35,483 bases of DNA from an uncultured Fusobacteriaceae bacterium (GTDB lineage: Bacteria; Fusobacteriota; Fusobacteriia; Fusobacteriales; Fusobacteriaceae): NCBI GenBank assembly GCA_947038515.1, contig CAMQWJ010000017.1, forward strand, positions 1-35,483. Direction: 5' to 3'. The notes under the pieces are model-generated. The model was not told where the DNA came from and did no database searches. It saw only the letters and a list, made by a program, of their open reading frames with translations. The position numbers were made by a program, and so were the translations under genes. Below, piece after piece: positions 8,068 to 16,602 of the stretch (position 1 is the stretch's first letter; every line of letters starts with the position of its first letter).

Positions 8068-9603
8068 ATGAAACTAATACTAGGCGATCAAAATTTAAGA
8101 TTAGAAGATGTAGTGAATGTAGCTAGAAATAATTATAAAGTAGAATTAGCAGACACAAGTATAAAAAGAATAGAGAAAGCGAGAGCATTAGTTGAAAGAT
8201 ATGTAGAAGAAGGAAGAGTTTGTTACGGAATAACTACAGGATTTGGAATGTTTTCAGATGTAGTTATTTCTAAGGAAGATACAAGTTTATTACAAAAAAA
8301 TCTGATAATGAGTCATGCTTGTGGAGTGGGAAATCCTTTTTCAATAGAGATAGTAAGAGGAATCATGCTACTTAGAGTAAATAATTTTACAAAAGGACAC
8401 TCTGGAATAAGATTATGTGCAGTGGAAAAGTTAGTTGAAATGCTTAATAAAGGAGTAACTCCTTTTATTCCTGAAAAGGGTTCTTTAGGTGCCTCAGGAG
8501 ACCTAGCACCACTATCTCATATGGTTCTTGTAATGTTAGGAATGGGGAAAGCTTACTTCAATGGAGAGCTATTAGAGGGAGCAGTGGCACTAGAAAAAGC
8601 AGGAATAGAAAAATTAGAAAATCTTTCTTCCAAAGAAGGATTGGCTTTAATAAATGGAACTCAAGCAATGACTTCTGTTGGAGCATTGACAGTATATGAT
8701 AGTATTCAATTAATGAAACATTTAGATGTGGCAGCAGCAATGACTTTTGAAGCATTTAAAGGGGTAACTTGTGCATTAGATCATAAACTACACGAAGTTA
8801 GAGGTCATAAAGGTCAAATAAAAACAGCTAGAAACTTATTAAATATATTAAGTGGAAGTTCAAGTGTTACAAAACAAGGAGAAGTAAGGGTACAAGATCC
8901 ATATTCACTTAGATGTACTCCTCAGATACATGGTGCAAGTAAAGATGCTATAAATTATGTAAAAGAAAAAGTAGAAATAGAAATCAATGCAGTTACTGAT
9001 AATCCTATAATATTCCCTGATGATGACCAAGTTTTATCAGGAGGAAATTTTCATGGTCAACCTATGGCACTACCTTTTGACTTTTTAGGAATAGCACTTT
9101 CAGAAATGGCAAACATATCAGAAAGAAGAATAGAAAGATTGGTAAATCCAGATTTAAATCATGGATTACCTGCTTTTTTAGTAGAGAAGGGTGGATTAAA
9201 TTCAGGATTTATGATAGTACAATATAGTGCAGCAGCTCTTGTATCAGAAAATAAAGTTCTAGCACATCCTGCAAGTGTGGATTCAATTCCATCATCGGCA
9301 AATCAAGAAGATCATGTATCAATGGGAACTATTGCAGCTAGAAAAGCAAGAGAAATACTAGGAAACGTAAGAAAAGTTATAGCTATGGAAATGTTAACAG
9401 CAACACAAGGAATAGATTTAAGAAAAATAGAAAAATTAGGGATAGGAACAGAAGTTGCTTATGGTATTATTAGAAAAGATGTGAAATATTATGATATAGA
9501 TAGAGTAATGAATATTGATATTAATAAAGTTGAAAAAATTATAGATTCAAATATAATAATAAATAATGTTGAGAATAAAAATATTGAAATAGGGTTAGAA
9601 TAA
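8068..9603 (+). CDS. hutH: Histidine ammonia-lyase
   Basis: A 511-residue enzyme deaminating L-histidine to trans-urocanate and ammonia. The catalytic MIO prosthetic group forms by cyclisation of Ala142-Ser143-Gly144 in GSLGASGDLAPLSH, the same numbering as the well-studied Pseudomonas enzyme. The active-site region also shows YGITTGFG (53-60), the NGTQAM segment, and the QDPYSLRC..Q.HG motif. Length is normal. It is followed 24 nt later by hutI. The product urocanate needs urocanase (HutU) to proceed, and no such gene lies in this window. Confidence 0.97.
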   Translation: MKLILGDQNLRLEDVVNVARNNYKVELADTSIKRIEKARALVERYVEEGRVCYGITTGFGMFSDVVISKEDTSLLQKNLIMSHACGVGNPFSIEIVRGIMLLRVNNFTKGHSGIRLCAVEKLVEMLNKGVTPFIPEKGSLGASGDLAPLSHMVLVMLGMGKAYFNGELLEGAVALEKAGIEKLENLSSKEGLALINGTQAMTSVGALTVYDSIQLMKHLDVAAAMTFEAFKGVTCALDHKLHEVRGHKGQIKTARNLLNILSGSSSVTKQGEVRVQDPYSLRCTPQIHGASKDAINYVKEKVEIEINAVTDNPIIFPDDDQVLSGGNFHGQPMALPFDFLGIALSEMANISERRIERLVNPDLNHGLPAFLVEKGGLNSGFMIVQYSAAALVSENKVLAHPASVDSIPSSANQEDHVSMGTIAARKAREILGNVRKVIAMEMLTATQGIDLRKIEKLGIGTEVAYGIIRKDVKYYDIDRVMNIDINKVEKIIDSNIIINNVENKNIEIGLE

Positions 9604-9627
9604 AATATCATAAGGAGAAAGAAACTA

Positions 9628-10887
9628 ATGAAAGCAGAACTTATATTGTATAATATAGAAGAGTTGGTTACTTCACGTGAAATTATAGAAAAAAAAGACT
9701 CTAGTAATATGGAAAATATAGAATTGCTAAAAAATGGTTATTTAGCAATTAATCAAGGTAAAATTATTGAGGTTGGTAGTGGAAGTTATCCAGAAGCTCT
9801 TGTTGATAAAAATACAAAAATGGTAGATTTGAAAAATAAAACAGTTATACCAGGAATTGTAGATTCTCATACTCATTTAGTACATGGAGGGTCACGGGAA
9901 AATGAACTTACTATGAAAATAAAAGGTGTTCCTTATCTTGAAATATTAAAAAGTGGTGGTGGGATTTTAAGTACAGTAATAGCTACAAGAAAAGCAACTG
10001 AAAAAGAGTTAGTGGAAAAATCTTTAAAAATATTAGATAGAATGGCTGAGTACGGGGTAACAACAGTTGAATCAAAAAGTGGGTATGGTTTAGATTTAGA
10101 AACTGAATTAAAACAGTTAGAAGTTAATAAAATAATAAATGAAACTCACTCATTAGATGTTGTATCAACCTTCATGGGAGCCCATGCAATACCTACAGAA
10201 TTTAAAGGAAATAAAGAGGGATATATTCAAGAATTAATGAAAATGATGGAAGTAGTAAAGGAAAAAAAATTAGCAGAATTTTGTGATATTTTTTGTGAGG
10301 ATGCTGTTTTTACAGTTGAAGATTCAAGACGAATATTAATGGCTGCAAAAGATAAAGGATTTAAGTTGAAAATTCATGCTGATGAAATTGTTTCTCTAGG
10401 AGGGGCAGAATTAGGAGCAGAATTAGGATGTATATCAGCAGACCATTTAATGGCTATAAGTGATTTGGGAATACAAAAATTAAAAGAGAAAAAAATAATT
10501 GCAAATATATTACCAAGTACATCTTTTAACTTAGGAAAAACTTATGCTCCAGTTAGAAAAATGATAGACGAGGGAGTGGAGATTGCTATATCAAGTGATT
10601 ATAATCCAGGTTCTTCACCTTGTGAAAATATAGGGATAGCAATGGCGATATCTTGTTGTGGAATTAGAATGACACCTCTTGAAATAATTAAAGCTGTAAC
10701 TATAAATGGGGCAAAATCTCTTTGTTTGGAAGATAAAATTGGATCTTTAGAAGTTGGTAAAGATGCAGATTTTGTTGTTTTTGATAAACCAAATTTAGAA
10801 TATATTTTTTATAATTTTGGTGTTAATAATGTAGAAGAAGTGTATAAAAGAGGTATTAAAATAGTAGAGAATGGTAGAAAAATCTAA
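9628..10887 (+). CDS. hutI: Imidazolonepropionase
   Basis: A 419-residue amidohydrolase that opens 4-imidazolone-5-propionate to N-formimino-L-glutamate. Metal-ligand positions expected for the family are present: His81 and His83 in DSHTHLVHGG, His250 in KIHADE, His273 in SADHL, and Asp324 in SSDYNPGS. Length is standard. A good AAGGAG lies before the ATG. It supplies the substrate of both ftcD and hutG, which flank it in the same operon. Confidence 0.97.
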   Translation: MKAELILYNIEELVTSREIIEKKDSSNMENIELLKNGYLAINQGKIIEVGSGSYPEALVDKNTKMVDLKNKTVIPGIVDSHTHLVHGGSRENELTMKIKGVPYLEILKSGGGILSTVIATRKATEKELVEKSLKILDRMAEYGVTTVESKSGYGLDLETELKQLEVNKIINETHSLDVVSTFMGAHAIPTEFKGNKEGYIQELMKMMEVVKEKKLAEFCDIFCEDAVFTVEDSRRILMAAKDKGFKLKIHADEIVSLGGAELGAELGCISADHLMAISDLGIQKLKEKKIIANILPSTSFNLGKTYAPVRKMIDEGVEIAISSDYNPGSSPCENIGIAMAISCCGIRMTPLEIIKAVTINGAKSLCLEDKIGSLEVGKDADFVVFDKPNLEYIFYNFGVNNVEEVYKRGIKIVENGRKI

Positions 10888-10910
10888 AAATATATTTTAC
10901 TATAAAAATA

Positions 10911-10951
10911 AGGAGGGGCTAATAAAAATAAAATATTATTAGCTAAAACAA
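10911..10951 (+). promoter_or_regulatory. hutG ribosome site with a hairpin in the spacer
   Basis: AGGAGG at 10911-10916 is 35 nt from the hutG ATG, far too far for normal use. Between them is an 8-bp perfect inverted repeat, GCTAATAA (10918-10925) and TTATTAGC (10936-10943), loop 10 nt. Folding removes the insert and leaves about 9 nt between the site and the ATG. An in-frame TAG (10940-10942) excludes an upstream start in the hutG frame. Confidence 0.55.
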
Positions 10952-11902
10952 ATGGACTGGAGTGGAAGAATTGACGGGGAAGAACGTGATGTATTAAGGG
11001 TTCATCAGATTGTAAAACAAATGGATTTAGAAAAATTGTTAGAAGAGCAAGAAACAGGAAAAAAAGTTTGTTTTGTGAGTTTTAATTCAGATGAAGGTAT
11101 AATAAGAAATAAAGGACGAATTGGAGCAAAAGATGGTTGGCGAGAGTTAAAACACAATCTTTCGTCGTTTCCTGTCCTAGAAGATGAAATACAGTTTTAT
11201 GATTTGGAAATACCTATTGAAATAGAAGATAATAATTTAGAAAAAGCTCAAGAAGAACTGAGTGAGATAGTAAAAAAATTAAAAGAAAAAAATTATTTAG
11301 TTGTTGTTTTAGGTGGTGGACATGAGATTGCTTATGGAACATTTACAGGAATAAAAAAATATGCAAAGAGCAAAGAAGAAAGTCCAAAAATAGGAATAGT
11401 TAATATTGATGCACATTTTGACATGAGAGACTATGATAAAGGGTGTACTTCTGGAACTATGTTTTTACAAATAGCTGATGACTGTAAAAAAGAAAATTTA
11501 AAATTTAATTATAATGTATTTGGAATTCAAAAATTTTCCAATACAAGAAGATTATTTAATAAAGCAGAGACTTTAGGAGTTAATTATGTATTAGCCTCTG
11601 AAATGGCTGATGTTAATCCAGATAATGTATATAAGATTTTAAGTGAAAATGATTATATTCATTTAACTATATGTACAGATGTATTTAGAATAACAGATGC
11701 ACCAGGAGTCAGTGCACCACAACCTTTTGGAATAGATCCAAGAGTAGGAATGAAAGTTATTAAAACAGTGTGTAAACATTCAAAAAATTTAACTGTTGAT
11801 GTGGCAGAAGTAAATCCTAAATATGATTATGATAGTAGAACTTCAAGGCTGATGTCTAATATAATTTATGAAATTATTTTATCTCATTATTCAACTTTTT
11901 AA
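10952..11902 (+). CDS. hutG: Formimidoylglutamase (arginase family)
   Basis: A 316-residue ureohydrolase that cleaves N-formimino-L-glutamate to glutamate and formamide. The binuclear manganese site is visible: His124 in GGGHEIAYG, Asp153-His155-Asp157 in NIDAHFDMRD, and the later CTDVF aspartate. The N-terminus WSGRIDGEERDVLRVHQIV is typical of HutG, so ATG 10952 is the right start even though its ribosome site is 35 nt away across a hairpin. It ends the operon and is followed by a strong terminator. Together with ftcD it gives the cell two alternative ways to finish histidine degradation, with or without capture of the one-carbon unit. Confidence 0.93.
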   Translation: MDWSGRIDGEERDVLRVHQIVKQMDLEKLLEEQETGKKVCFVSFNSDEGIIRNKGRIGAKDGWRELKHNLSSFPVLEDEIQFYDLEIPIEIEDNNLEKAQEELSEIVKKLKEKNYLVVVLGGGHEIAYGTFTGIKKYAKSKEESPKIGIVNIDAHFDMRDYDKGCTSGTMFLQIADDCKKENLKFNYNVFGIQKFSNTRRLFNKAETLGVNYVLASEMADVNPDNVYKILSENDYIHLTICTDVFRITDAPGVSAPQPFGIDPRVGMKVIKTVCKHSKNLTVDVAEVNPKYDYDSRTSRLMSNIIYEIILSHYSTF

Positions 11903-11914
11903 ATAATAAAAAAC

Positions 11915-11946
11915 AAAAAGGTATCTTCTTAGATACCTTTTTATTT
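11915..11946. terminator. Bidirectional terminator between hutG and tonB
   Basis: A perfect 12-bp stem (AAAAAGGTATCT at 11915-11926 and AGATACCTTTTT at 11931-11942) with a 4-nt loop. It has a U-run on the plus strand and A-runs that make it work on the minus strand. It lies between the convergent hut and exb-tonB operons. Confidence 0.9.
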
Positions 11947-11961
11947 TTTATTAATAAATTA

Positions 11962-12642
11962 TTATTGAGGTTTAAATGTAAAATCTTTTTGAAAATAAAC
12001 TTCAATAGGTTCATTTTTATAAAAAATTGGTTTAAATTTCCATTTTTTTAATGCTATTTTAATTTCCTCTTCAAAACCTAGATTGTTTTTTTTACTTAAA
12101 AATTCTATTTTTTTAATTAGACCTGAATTTCCTACTAAAAATCTTACTTTTATAGTAATTGTTTTTTTTAGTCTAAGAAACTGAGCTTTTTTTGGATATT
12201 TTGGAGAAAATTCTCTTATAATTTCATATTCTATTCCTTTACTGGAGTTAGCCAGTAATCCATCACCTTGAATTCTACTTATATTAGATGGAAGTTCTGG
12301 GGAGTTATTTTGTGTATTTTTTTCTTTAATGTGATTTTCATTTTCTTTTTTATTTTCTGATTCTTCCTTTTTTTCTTTCTTTCTAATTTTTTCTAATTTT
12401 TTATTGTTTTTTATTTTACTTTTATTATTTTTTTTGACAGTTTTTTTTATAGGAACTGTTTCATTATTATTTTTAGTATTGAGATTAGATAAAGATTGTT
12501 TTTTTGGTTTACTTCCAATTTTAATTACTAATTCTGATTTTTGTTTTATATTTTCAACCTTTAAATTTTTTTTTGAAAATATAAATCCTTGAAAAAATAA
12601 TAAAAAATGAGCTAAAGTGACTATAAGAATAATTTTTTTCAT
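11962..12642 (-). CDS. tonB: TonB energy-transducing protein
   Basis: A 226-residue protein that links the ExbB/ExbD proton channel to the outer-membrane receptor. It has one N-terminal membrane segment (about residues 3-22, IILIVTLAHFLLFFQGFIF), a long Lys/Asn/Glu-rich periplasm-spanning linker (about 25-130, in place of the usual Pro-rich one), and a C-terminal TonB domain (about 140-226) with SPKYPKKA, a VRFLVGNSGLIKKIEFL strand and ALKKWKFKP. It starts 7 nt after exbD on the minus strand and is the last gene of the receptor-flavodoxin-exbB-exbD-tonB group. Confidence 0.9.
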   Translation of the reverse strand: MKKIILIVTLAHFLLFFQGFIFSKKNLKVENIKQKSELVIKIGSKPKKQSLSNLNTKNNNETVPIKKTVKKNNKSKIKNNKKLEKIRKKEKKEESENKKENENHIKEKNTQNNSPELPSNISRIQGDGLLANSSKGIEYEIIREFSPKYPKKAQFLRLKKTITIKVRFLVGNSGLIKKIEFLSKKNNLGFEEEIKIALKKWKFKPIFYKNEPIEVYFQKDFTFKPQ

Positions 12643-12649
12643 TACTCAC

Positions 12650-13039
12650 CTATTCAAGAGCTGATAGAGTTACTGTAACCCCATCAGAATTTGCCTTTAT
12701 ATTCCCTAATAATGTCATTACATCTTCATAGAGCAGGGATTTATCTGCTGTAACAATAACTTCTTTTTCATTTTTAATTTTTTCTATCAAAGATTGTAGT
12801 TCTATTATTTTTAGTGATTCACCCTGTTTTATTAAATATTCTTTATTTTTATTAATTATAATTTCAAGAGATTTAGTTTCATTAACCATGGCTGGAAGTC
12901 CTATTTTAGGAAGTTCCAGAGACAAACTAGTATATTTATTAAAGTTAGAAACTATCATAAAAAAAATTAAAAGTAAAAAGACTATATCGATTAGAGGAGT
13001 TAAATCTGGAGTCATAAGTTGATATTTTTTTTTTCTCAT
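12650..13039 (-). CDS. exbD: ExbD/TolR-type channel subunit
   Basis: A 129-residue inner-membrane protein with a short cytoplasmic basic N-terminus, one membrane segment (about 13-33) and a periplasmic C-domain. The proton-path aspartate is Asp18 in PLIDIVFLLLIFF, matching Asp25 of E. coli ExbD. The GGAGG ribosome site is embedded in the last codons of exbB, and the ATG is 3 nt after its stop, so the two subunits are translationally linked. Confidence 0.93.
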   Translation of the reverse strand: MRKKKYQLMTPDLTPLIDIVFLLLIFFMIVSNFNKYTSLSLELPKIGLPAMVNETKSLEIIINKNKEYLIKQGESLKIIELQSLIEKIKNEKEVIVTADKSLLYEDVMTLLGNIKANSDGVTVTLSALE

Positions 13040-13042
13040 CGA

Positions 13043-13651
13043 TTACCTCCAAATGACATTTAGGACACTAGTTGTTATTTTATCTATCTCTTCTGAAATT
13101 TGGTTTGCTTTAGTAGTGAGCAGATTATACATGATCATACTTGGAATTGCAACAATGAGACCAGCAGCAGTTGTAACAAGAGCTTTTGAAATTCCACCAG
13201 CAACAAGATTAGGATCTCCAGCACCGTGGATTGCCATTTGGTTAAAAGCTTCTATCATTCCAGTTACAGTACCTAAAAGTCCAATCATTGGAGAGACAAC
13301 TGAAATTATTCCTATAAGATGAAGATGTCTTTCTATTCCCTCTAACTCTTTATACTCTATCTCTCTTGCTAGTTTCTCAAAATGGTGAATGTCACCCTTG
13401 ATATCCATTCTTATTAAAAATTCTTTAATAGTTCGTCCAATTGCATTTTTTTCATTTTCAGATTCACTTATAGCGAGAGAAATTTCATTATTAGAGATTA
13501 ATTCTATAATATTTTTTTTAAAATTTCTATGATATTTTTTTTCTGTTTTAAACATATATATTAATTTTTCTATAACAACACTTGTAACAATTATGGACAT
13601 TGTGAAAAGTATCCACATTAATGGTCCGCCATTAGCAAAGATTTTATACAT
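13043..13651 (-). CDS. exbB: ExbB/TolQ-type proton channel
   Basis: A 202-residue MotA/TolQ/ExbB-family protein with three membrane segments: about residues 12-32 (LMWILFTMSIIVTSVVIEKLI), about 105-135 (IGIISVVSPMIGLLGTVTGMIEAF) and about 150-175 (ALVTTAAGLIVAIPSMIMYNLL). The GLLGTVTGMI and TTAAGL signatures line the channel. With ExbD it converts proton flow into force carried by TonB. It is preceded by GAGGAG. Located 59 nt after the flavodoxin-like gene in one operon with the heme receptor. Confidence 0.95.
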   Translation of the reverse strand: MYKIFANGGPLMWILFTMSIIVTSVVIEKLIYMFKTEKKYHRNFKKNIIELISNNEISLAISESENEKNAIGRTIKEFLIRMDIKGDIHHFEKLAREIEYKELEGIERHLHLIGIISVVSPMIGLLGTVTGMIEAFNQMAIHGAGDPNLVAGGISKALVTTAAGLIVAIPSMIMYNLLTTKANQISEEIDKITTSVLNVIWR

Positions 13652-13710
13652 TTTTCTCCTCTGTTATAATTTAATTTTATTAGTAAGATAATTTCTAAAG
13701 TTAAAATTTT

Positions 13711-14217
13711 TTATAAGATATCTTTAAAATATTTTTTTATGTTTTCAAAATCTTCATTATTAGGATGCCCATTTGCTTTTTCAATTCGAGCTTTTCTTTC
13801 TTCAGTGTAGGGATGAATTAATTTTAATGGAAATTTTTTCATCATTTCAATTAACTTAGGAGCAACTTCTCCTAAACATAGATAGCCACCTAGAAACTCA
13901 TTTTCTTTAGAGCATAATAGTTGTGCTTTTTCATATACTTTTTTTCCATGAGCAGATTGGGGTTCTGCACCTAGAGTCCCAATAAATCCAACTTTTTTAC
14001 CTTTTATACCTTTTAAACATTTCCGAATTTTTGAGTCCATATTTCCTTTGTCCACCCAAAAACCTAAAATTACTTTTTCATATTGGGTTAAATCAATATT
14101 TTCTGCTTCTTGAACAGAAAAGAAATTTTTATTATTTCCTATTATTTCACAAATAGATTCTGCAGCTTTTTTTGTATTTCCTGTTAATGATGAATAAATT
14201 ATTATCGTTTTTTCCAT
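13711..14217 (-). CDS. fldH: Flavodoxin-like protein, probably FldH-type (heme/anaerobilin)
   Basis: A 168-residue cytoplasmic flavodoxin-fold protein. The FMN phosphate loop is YSSLTGNTKKAA near the N-terminus, and GFWVDKGNMDSKIRKCL and GFIGTLGAEPQSAHGKK follow as in the flavodoxin-like family. From memory, a flavodoxin-superfamily protein named FldH from the F. nucleatum heme operon traffics heme and reduces anaerobilin; the location here, between a TonB receptor and exbBD-tonB and opposite a ChuW/HmuW-like gene, fits that. I chose ATG 14217 because the flavodoxin strand starts there; an in-frame TTG at 14241 lies inside a hairpin. The ribosome site is 41 nt upstream, across that hairpin. 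Confidence 0.75.
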   Translation of the reverse strand: MEKTIIIYSSLTGNTKKAAESICEIIGNNKNFFSVQEAENIDLTQYEKVILGFWVDKGNMDSKIRKCLKGIKGKKVGFIGTLGAEPQSAHGKKVYEKAQLLCSKENEFLGGYLCLGEVAPKLIEMMKKFPLKLIHPYTEERKARIEKANGHPNNEDFENIKKYFKDIL

Positions 14218-14264
14218 ATGATATATATTAGGTAAATACAATATTTACCTAATATTTCCCTCCT
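14218..14264 (-). promoter_or_regulatory. Flavodoxin ribosome site with a long hairpin in the spacer
   Basis: On the minus strand AGGAGGG (14264-14258) is followed two nt later by a perfect 14-bp inverted repeat (14255-14242 and 14238-14225, loop 3 nt; core TTAGGTAAATA) and then 7 nt to the ATG. Linear spacing is 41 nt, folded spacing about 10. The palindrome's TTAGG...CCTAA ends also resemble a DtxR/MntR-type operator, so a DNA-binding role is an alternative. Confidence 0.5.
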
Positions 14265-14277
14265 ATTTTTTCATTTT

Positions 14278-16410
14278 TTAAAATTTTAGACTTCCACCAA
14301 CATAGTATGTTCGCTCTGGAGCTACAATACCATAATCTTTAGTTTCTTCAAAATAAAACTTACTATCAAAAAGATTATTTATACCTGCTTTTAATAGTAA
14401 ATTTTCATTTACATTGTAATTAAATGATAAATCAGTATAGTGATATCCTGACGACTTACTTCTTATAGTTTTATCTTTTGTAGCTCCTGGTTTATTATCT
14501 TTTCCATATTCAACTATATCGCTTTCACCTACGTAATTGAATACAATTCCTGCTGAAAATTTCTTAGTAATATTGTAATCAACTCCTAATTTTAATTTTA
14601 AATCTGGAACAAATGGAACTTTTTCTCCTTTTTCAGCTCCTTTAGTGACTTTAGAGTTAATATAATTTATATTTTCATAGAAAACAAATTTACCTATCTC
14701 TTGCTCAAAACCTAATTCAACTCCAATTCGTCTTGTTTTATCAACATTTTCATAAGACCAATATTTTGTTGCAGGGTTATGACTATTTCCTTGTATTAGA
14801 GTAATTTCATCGTTAGTAAAAGAACTATAGACAGCTCCTGAGATTAGAGAACCATATAGATAATCTCTAAAACCAACTTCAATACTATCAGAGGTTTCAG
14901 AACTTAAATTATTGGTTGTATAATTTCCTTTTTTATCTTTATTAATCATTTGAATAGGTAGAGGGGAAATGAAACCACGCTCATATCTAGTATAAACTGA
15001 ACCAGTTTGGCTATAGCTATAAGTAAGACCTATTTCACCAGCAAAATTTTCTTCTGTTTGTTTTGAATTAGGAGCAACTTTTTTATGATCCCCTAAATAT
15101 CCATTAGGCATTCCAGGAAGAATAAATGTTGGAACCTTTACAAGTGTTCTACTTCTTCTATCACTTTCTAGCTTGGAAATTTCATATCTAGCTCCAGCTG
15201 TTAAACCTAACTTATCTGTAACATTATATTTATTAAGAGCATAAAGAGCATGTGTTTCTTTAGAAACCTCATTAAAAATATCTATATTTACAGAAGTAGG
15301 GAAAGGAGCTAACCCAAGATAAAAATTACCTTTAGTTGAAATATGACTATTTCTTTTTAATTTTGCATCAGAATAGTCATAACCAAATAATAATTCACCA
15401 TTTGAGTATTTGTATTGACCTTTTATTTTTCCACCATTGGTCGTTTCATCAAAGGTTCCAAGCATAGTTGAAGGTAGATTATATCCTATAAATGGTCCAT
15501 TTCGATATTCGTCCATTATAGAATGTTCAGTAAAATTCCTTTTAAAGTTTTGAGTATAGCCTGTTAAAACAAAATTTAAATTTTCTGTTGGAGAATATTT
15601 GTAATCAACAGAATAGCTTTCACGTTCCATTTCACTTTCTACAGGGAATCCATTTGTTTTTCTATCATGGTCTAAAAGAGATTTTAAAACTGGAGTACTA
15701 GTATTTTCTTGACCTTTATATTTATTTGCTGTAAATTTGATACTGTTTTTTTCATTAATTTTAAATTCTAGCCCTCCATTTAGTACTCCAGAAAATTCAT
15801 TGTCACCATATCTATACCCATTGCCCTCTTTATAACTATACCCAATATTGGCATATAACCAATCAGTTAAATTATAACCTGTTGAAATACTAGTATGGTT
15901 GGTTGCAAAAGAGGAATTTCCATAATCAATTCCTAGATAATTTTTTTTACTATCACTTTTTGTAATTATATTGACAACTCCTCCAGCAGTTCCAGAACCA
16001 TTAAGAACAGAACCACCACCAGGAATTACTTCTATTCTCTCAATAGAAGATACCTGAACAGTATTGAGCGGCAAAGATCCCATAGCATCATCTAATGGAT
16101 TAATACCAATTCCATCGACTAAAACTTTGACTCTAGTAATTGCTCTTTGACCATTTCCTCTTATGTCAACTACTGGACCAAAATATGTGTCTTTTATATT
16201 GACATTATTTGAGTCTCGTAATATTGCCTCAACATTTTCATAGCTTTTTTTTTGGATTTCCTCTTTTGTGATGACGCTTACATTTTTATTTTCAGATGTT
16301 AAATTAGTTTCGAAACCTGTTGTTGAAATAATTTGACTTTCCCCTAATTGGATATCTTTAGCATATAGTAAATTGCTGATAATAAACGAATAAATTAATA
16401 ATTTTTTCAT
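14278..16410 (-). CDS. TonB-dependent outer-membrane receptor, probably heme
   Basis: A 710-residue receptor. A signal peptide (about 1-17, ending LLYA) is followed by a possible TonB box (GESQIISTTGF), a plug domain (about 40-150: NVSVITKEEIQKKSYENVEAIL, VDIRGNGQRA, RIEVIPGGGSVLNGSGTAGGVVNI), and a 22-strand barrel whose C-terminus ends in SLKF, an aromatic last residue. The barrel end carries the LLLKAGINNLFDSKFY motif. Length is typical. Its operon supplies its own ExbB-ExbD-TonB, and a divergent radical SAM heme-degrading gene suggests heme as substrate. I cannot see the substrate directly, so other iron compounds remain possible. A consensus-like promoter precedes it. Confidence 0.88.
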   Translation of the reverse strand: MKKLLIYSFIISNLLYAKDIQLGESQIISTTGFETNLTSENKNVSVITKEEIQKKSYENVEAILRDSNNVNIKDTYFGPVVDIRGNGQRAITRVKVLVDGIGINPLDDAMGSLPLNTVQVSSIERIEVIPGGGSVLNGSGTAGGVVNIITKSDSKKNYLGIDYGNSSFATNHTSISTGYNLTDWLYANIGYSYKEGNGYRYGDNEFSGVLNGGLEFKINEKNSIKFTANKYKGQENTSTPVLKSLLDHDRKTNGFPVESEMERESYSVDYKYSPTENLNFVLTGYTQNFKRNFTEHSIMDEYRNGPFIGYNLPSTMLGTFDETTNGGKIKGQYKYSNGELLFGYDYSDAKLKRNSHISTKGNFYLGLAPFPTSVNIDIFNEVSKETHALYALNKYNVTDKLGLTAGARYEISKLESDRRSRTLVKVPTFILPGMPNGYLGDHKKVAPNSKQTEENFAGEIGLTYSYSQTGSVYTRYERGFISPLPIQMINKDKKGNYTTNNLSSETSDSIEVGFRDYLYGSLISGAVYSSFTNDEITLIQGNSHNPATKYWSYENVDKTRRIGVELGFEQEIGKFVFYENINYINSKVTKGAEKGEKVPFVPDLKLKLGVDYNITKKFSAGIVFNYVGESDIVEYGKDNKPGATKDKTIRSKSSGYHYTDLSFNYNVNENLLLKAGINNLFDSKFYFEETKDYGIVAPERTYYVGGSLKF

Positions 16411-16469
16411 ATTCCCCCCTGAATTTAAAATAAAATTTATATAAATATGGAATCTAATTTACAAAAACA

Positions 16470-16498
16470 ACTATAACACAAAATATTATGTAAGTCAA
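16470..16498 (-). promoter_or_regulatory. Promoter of the heme receptor operon
   Basis: On the minus strand: TTGACT (16498-16493), a 17-nt spacer, TATAGT (16475-16470), about 53 nt upstream of the receptor start. It is arranged back-to-back with the plus-strand promoter at 16536. No convincing Fur box was recognised. Confidence 0.65.
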
Positions 16499-16535
16499 AA
16501 TATTTTTTATTCTTTACTTTTGTATAACAAAAAAT

Positions 16536-16564
16536 TTGACAACGCTTTATTTTTATTTTATAAT
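16536..16564 (+). promoter_or_regulatory. Perfect consensus promoter of the DUF454-radical SAM operon
   Basis: TTGACA (16536-16541), a spacer of exactly 17 nt, then TATAAT (16559-16564), a full match to the sigma-70/sigma-A consensus. The transcript start would be about 16571, leaving a leader of about 30 nt before the DUF454 gene. Confidence 0.8.
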
Positions 16565-16602
16565 GATGAAATCTTAATAAAATAAAAAAAGGAGATTTAA
16601 TT

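Noticed and set aside
13053-13322. Plus-strand open frame inside exbB
   Set aside because: It is the antisense shadow of a conserved membrane protein gene.
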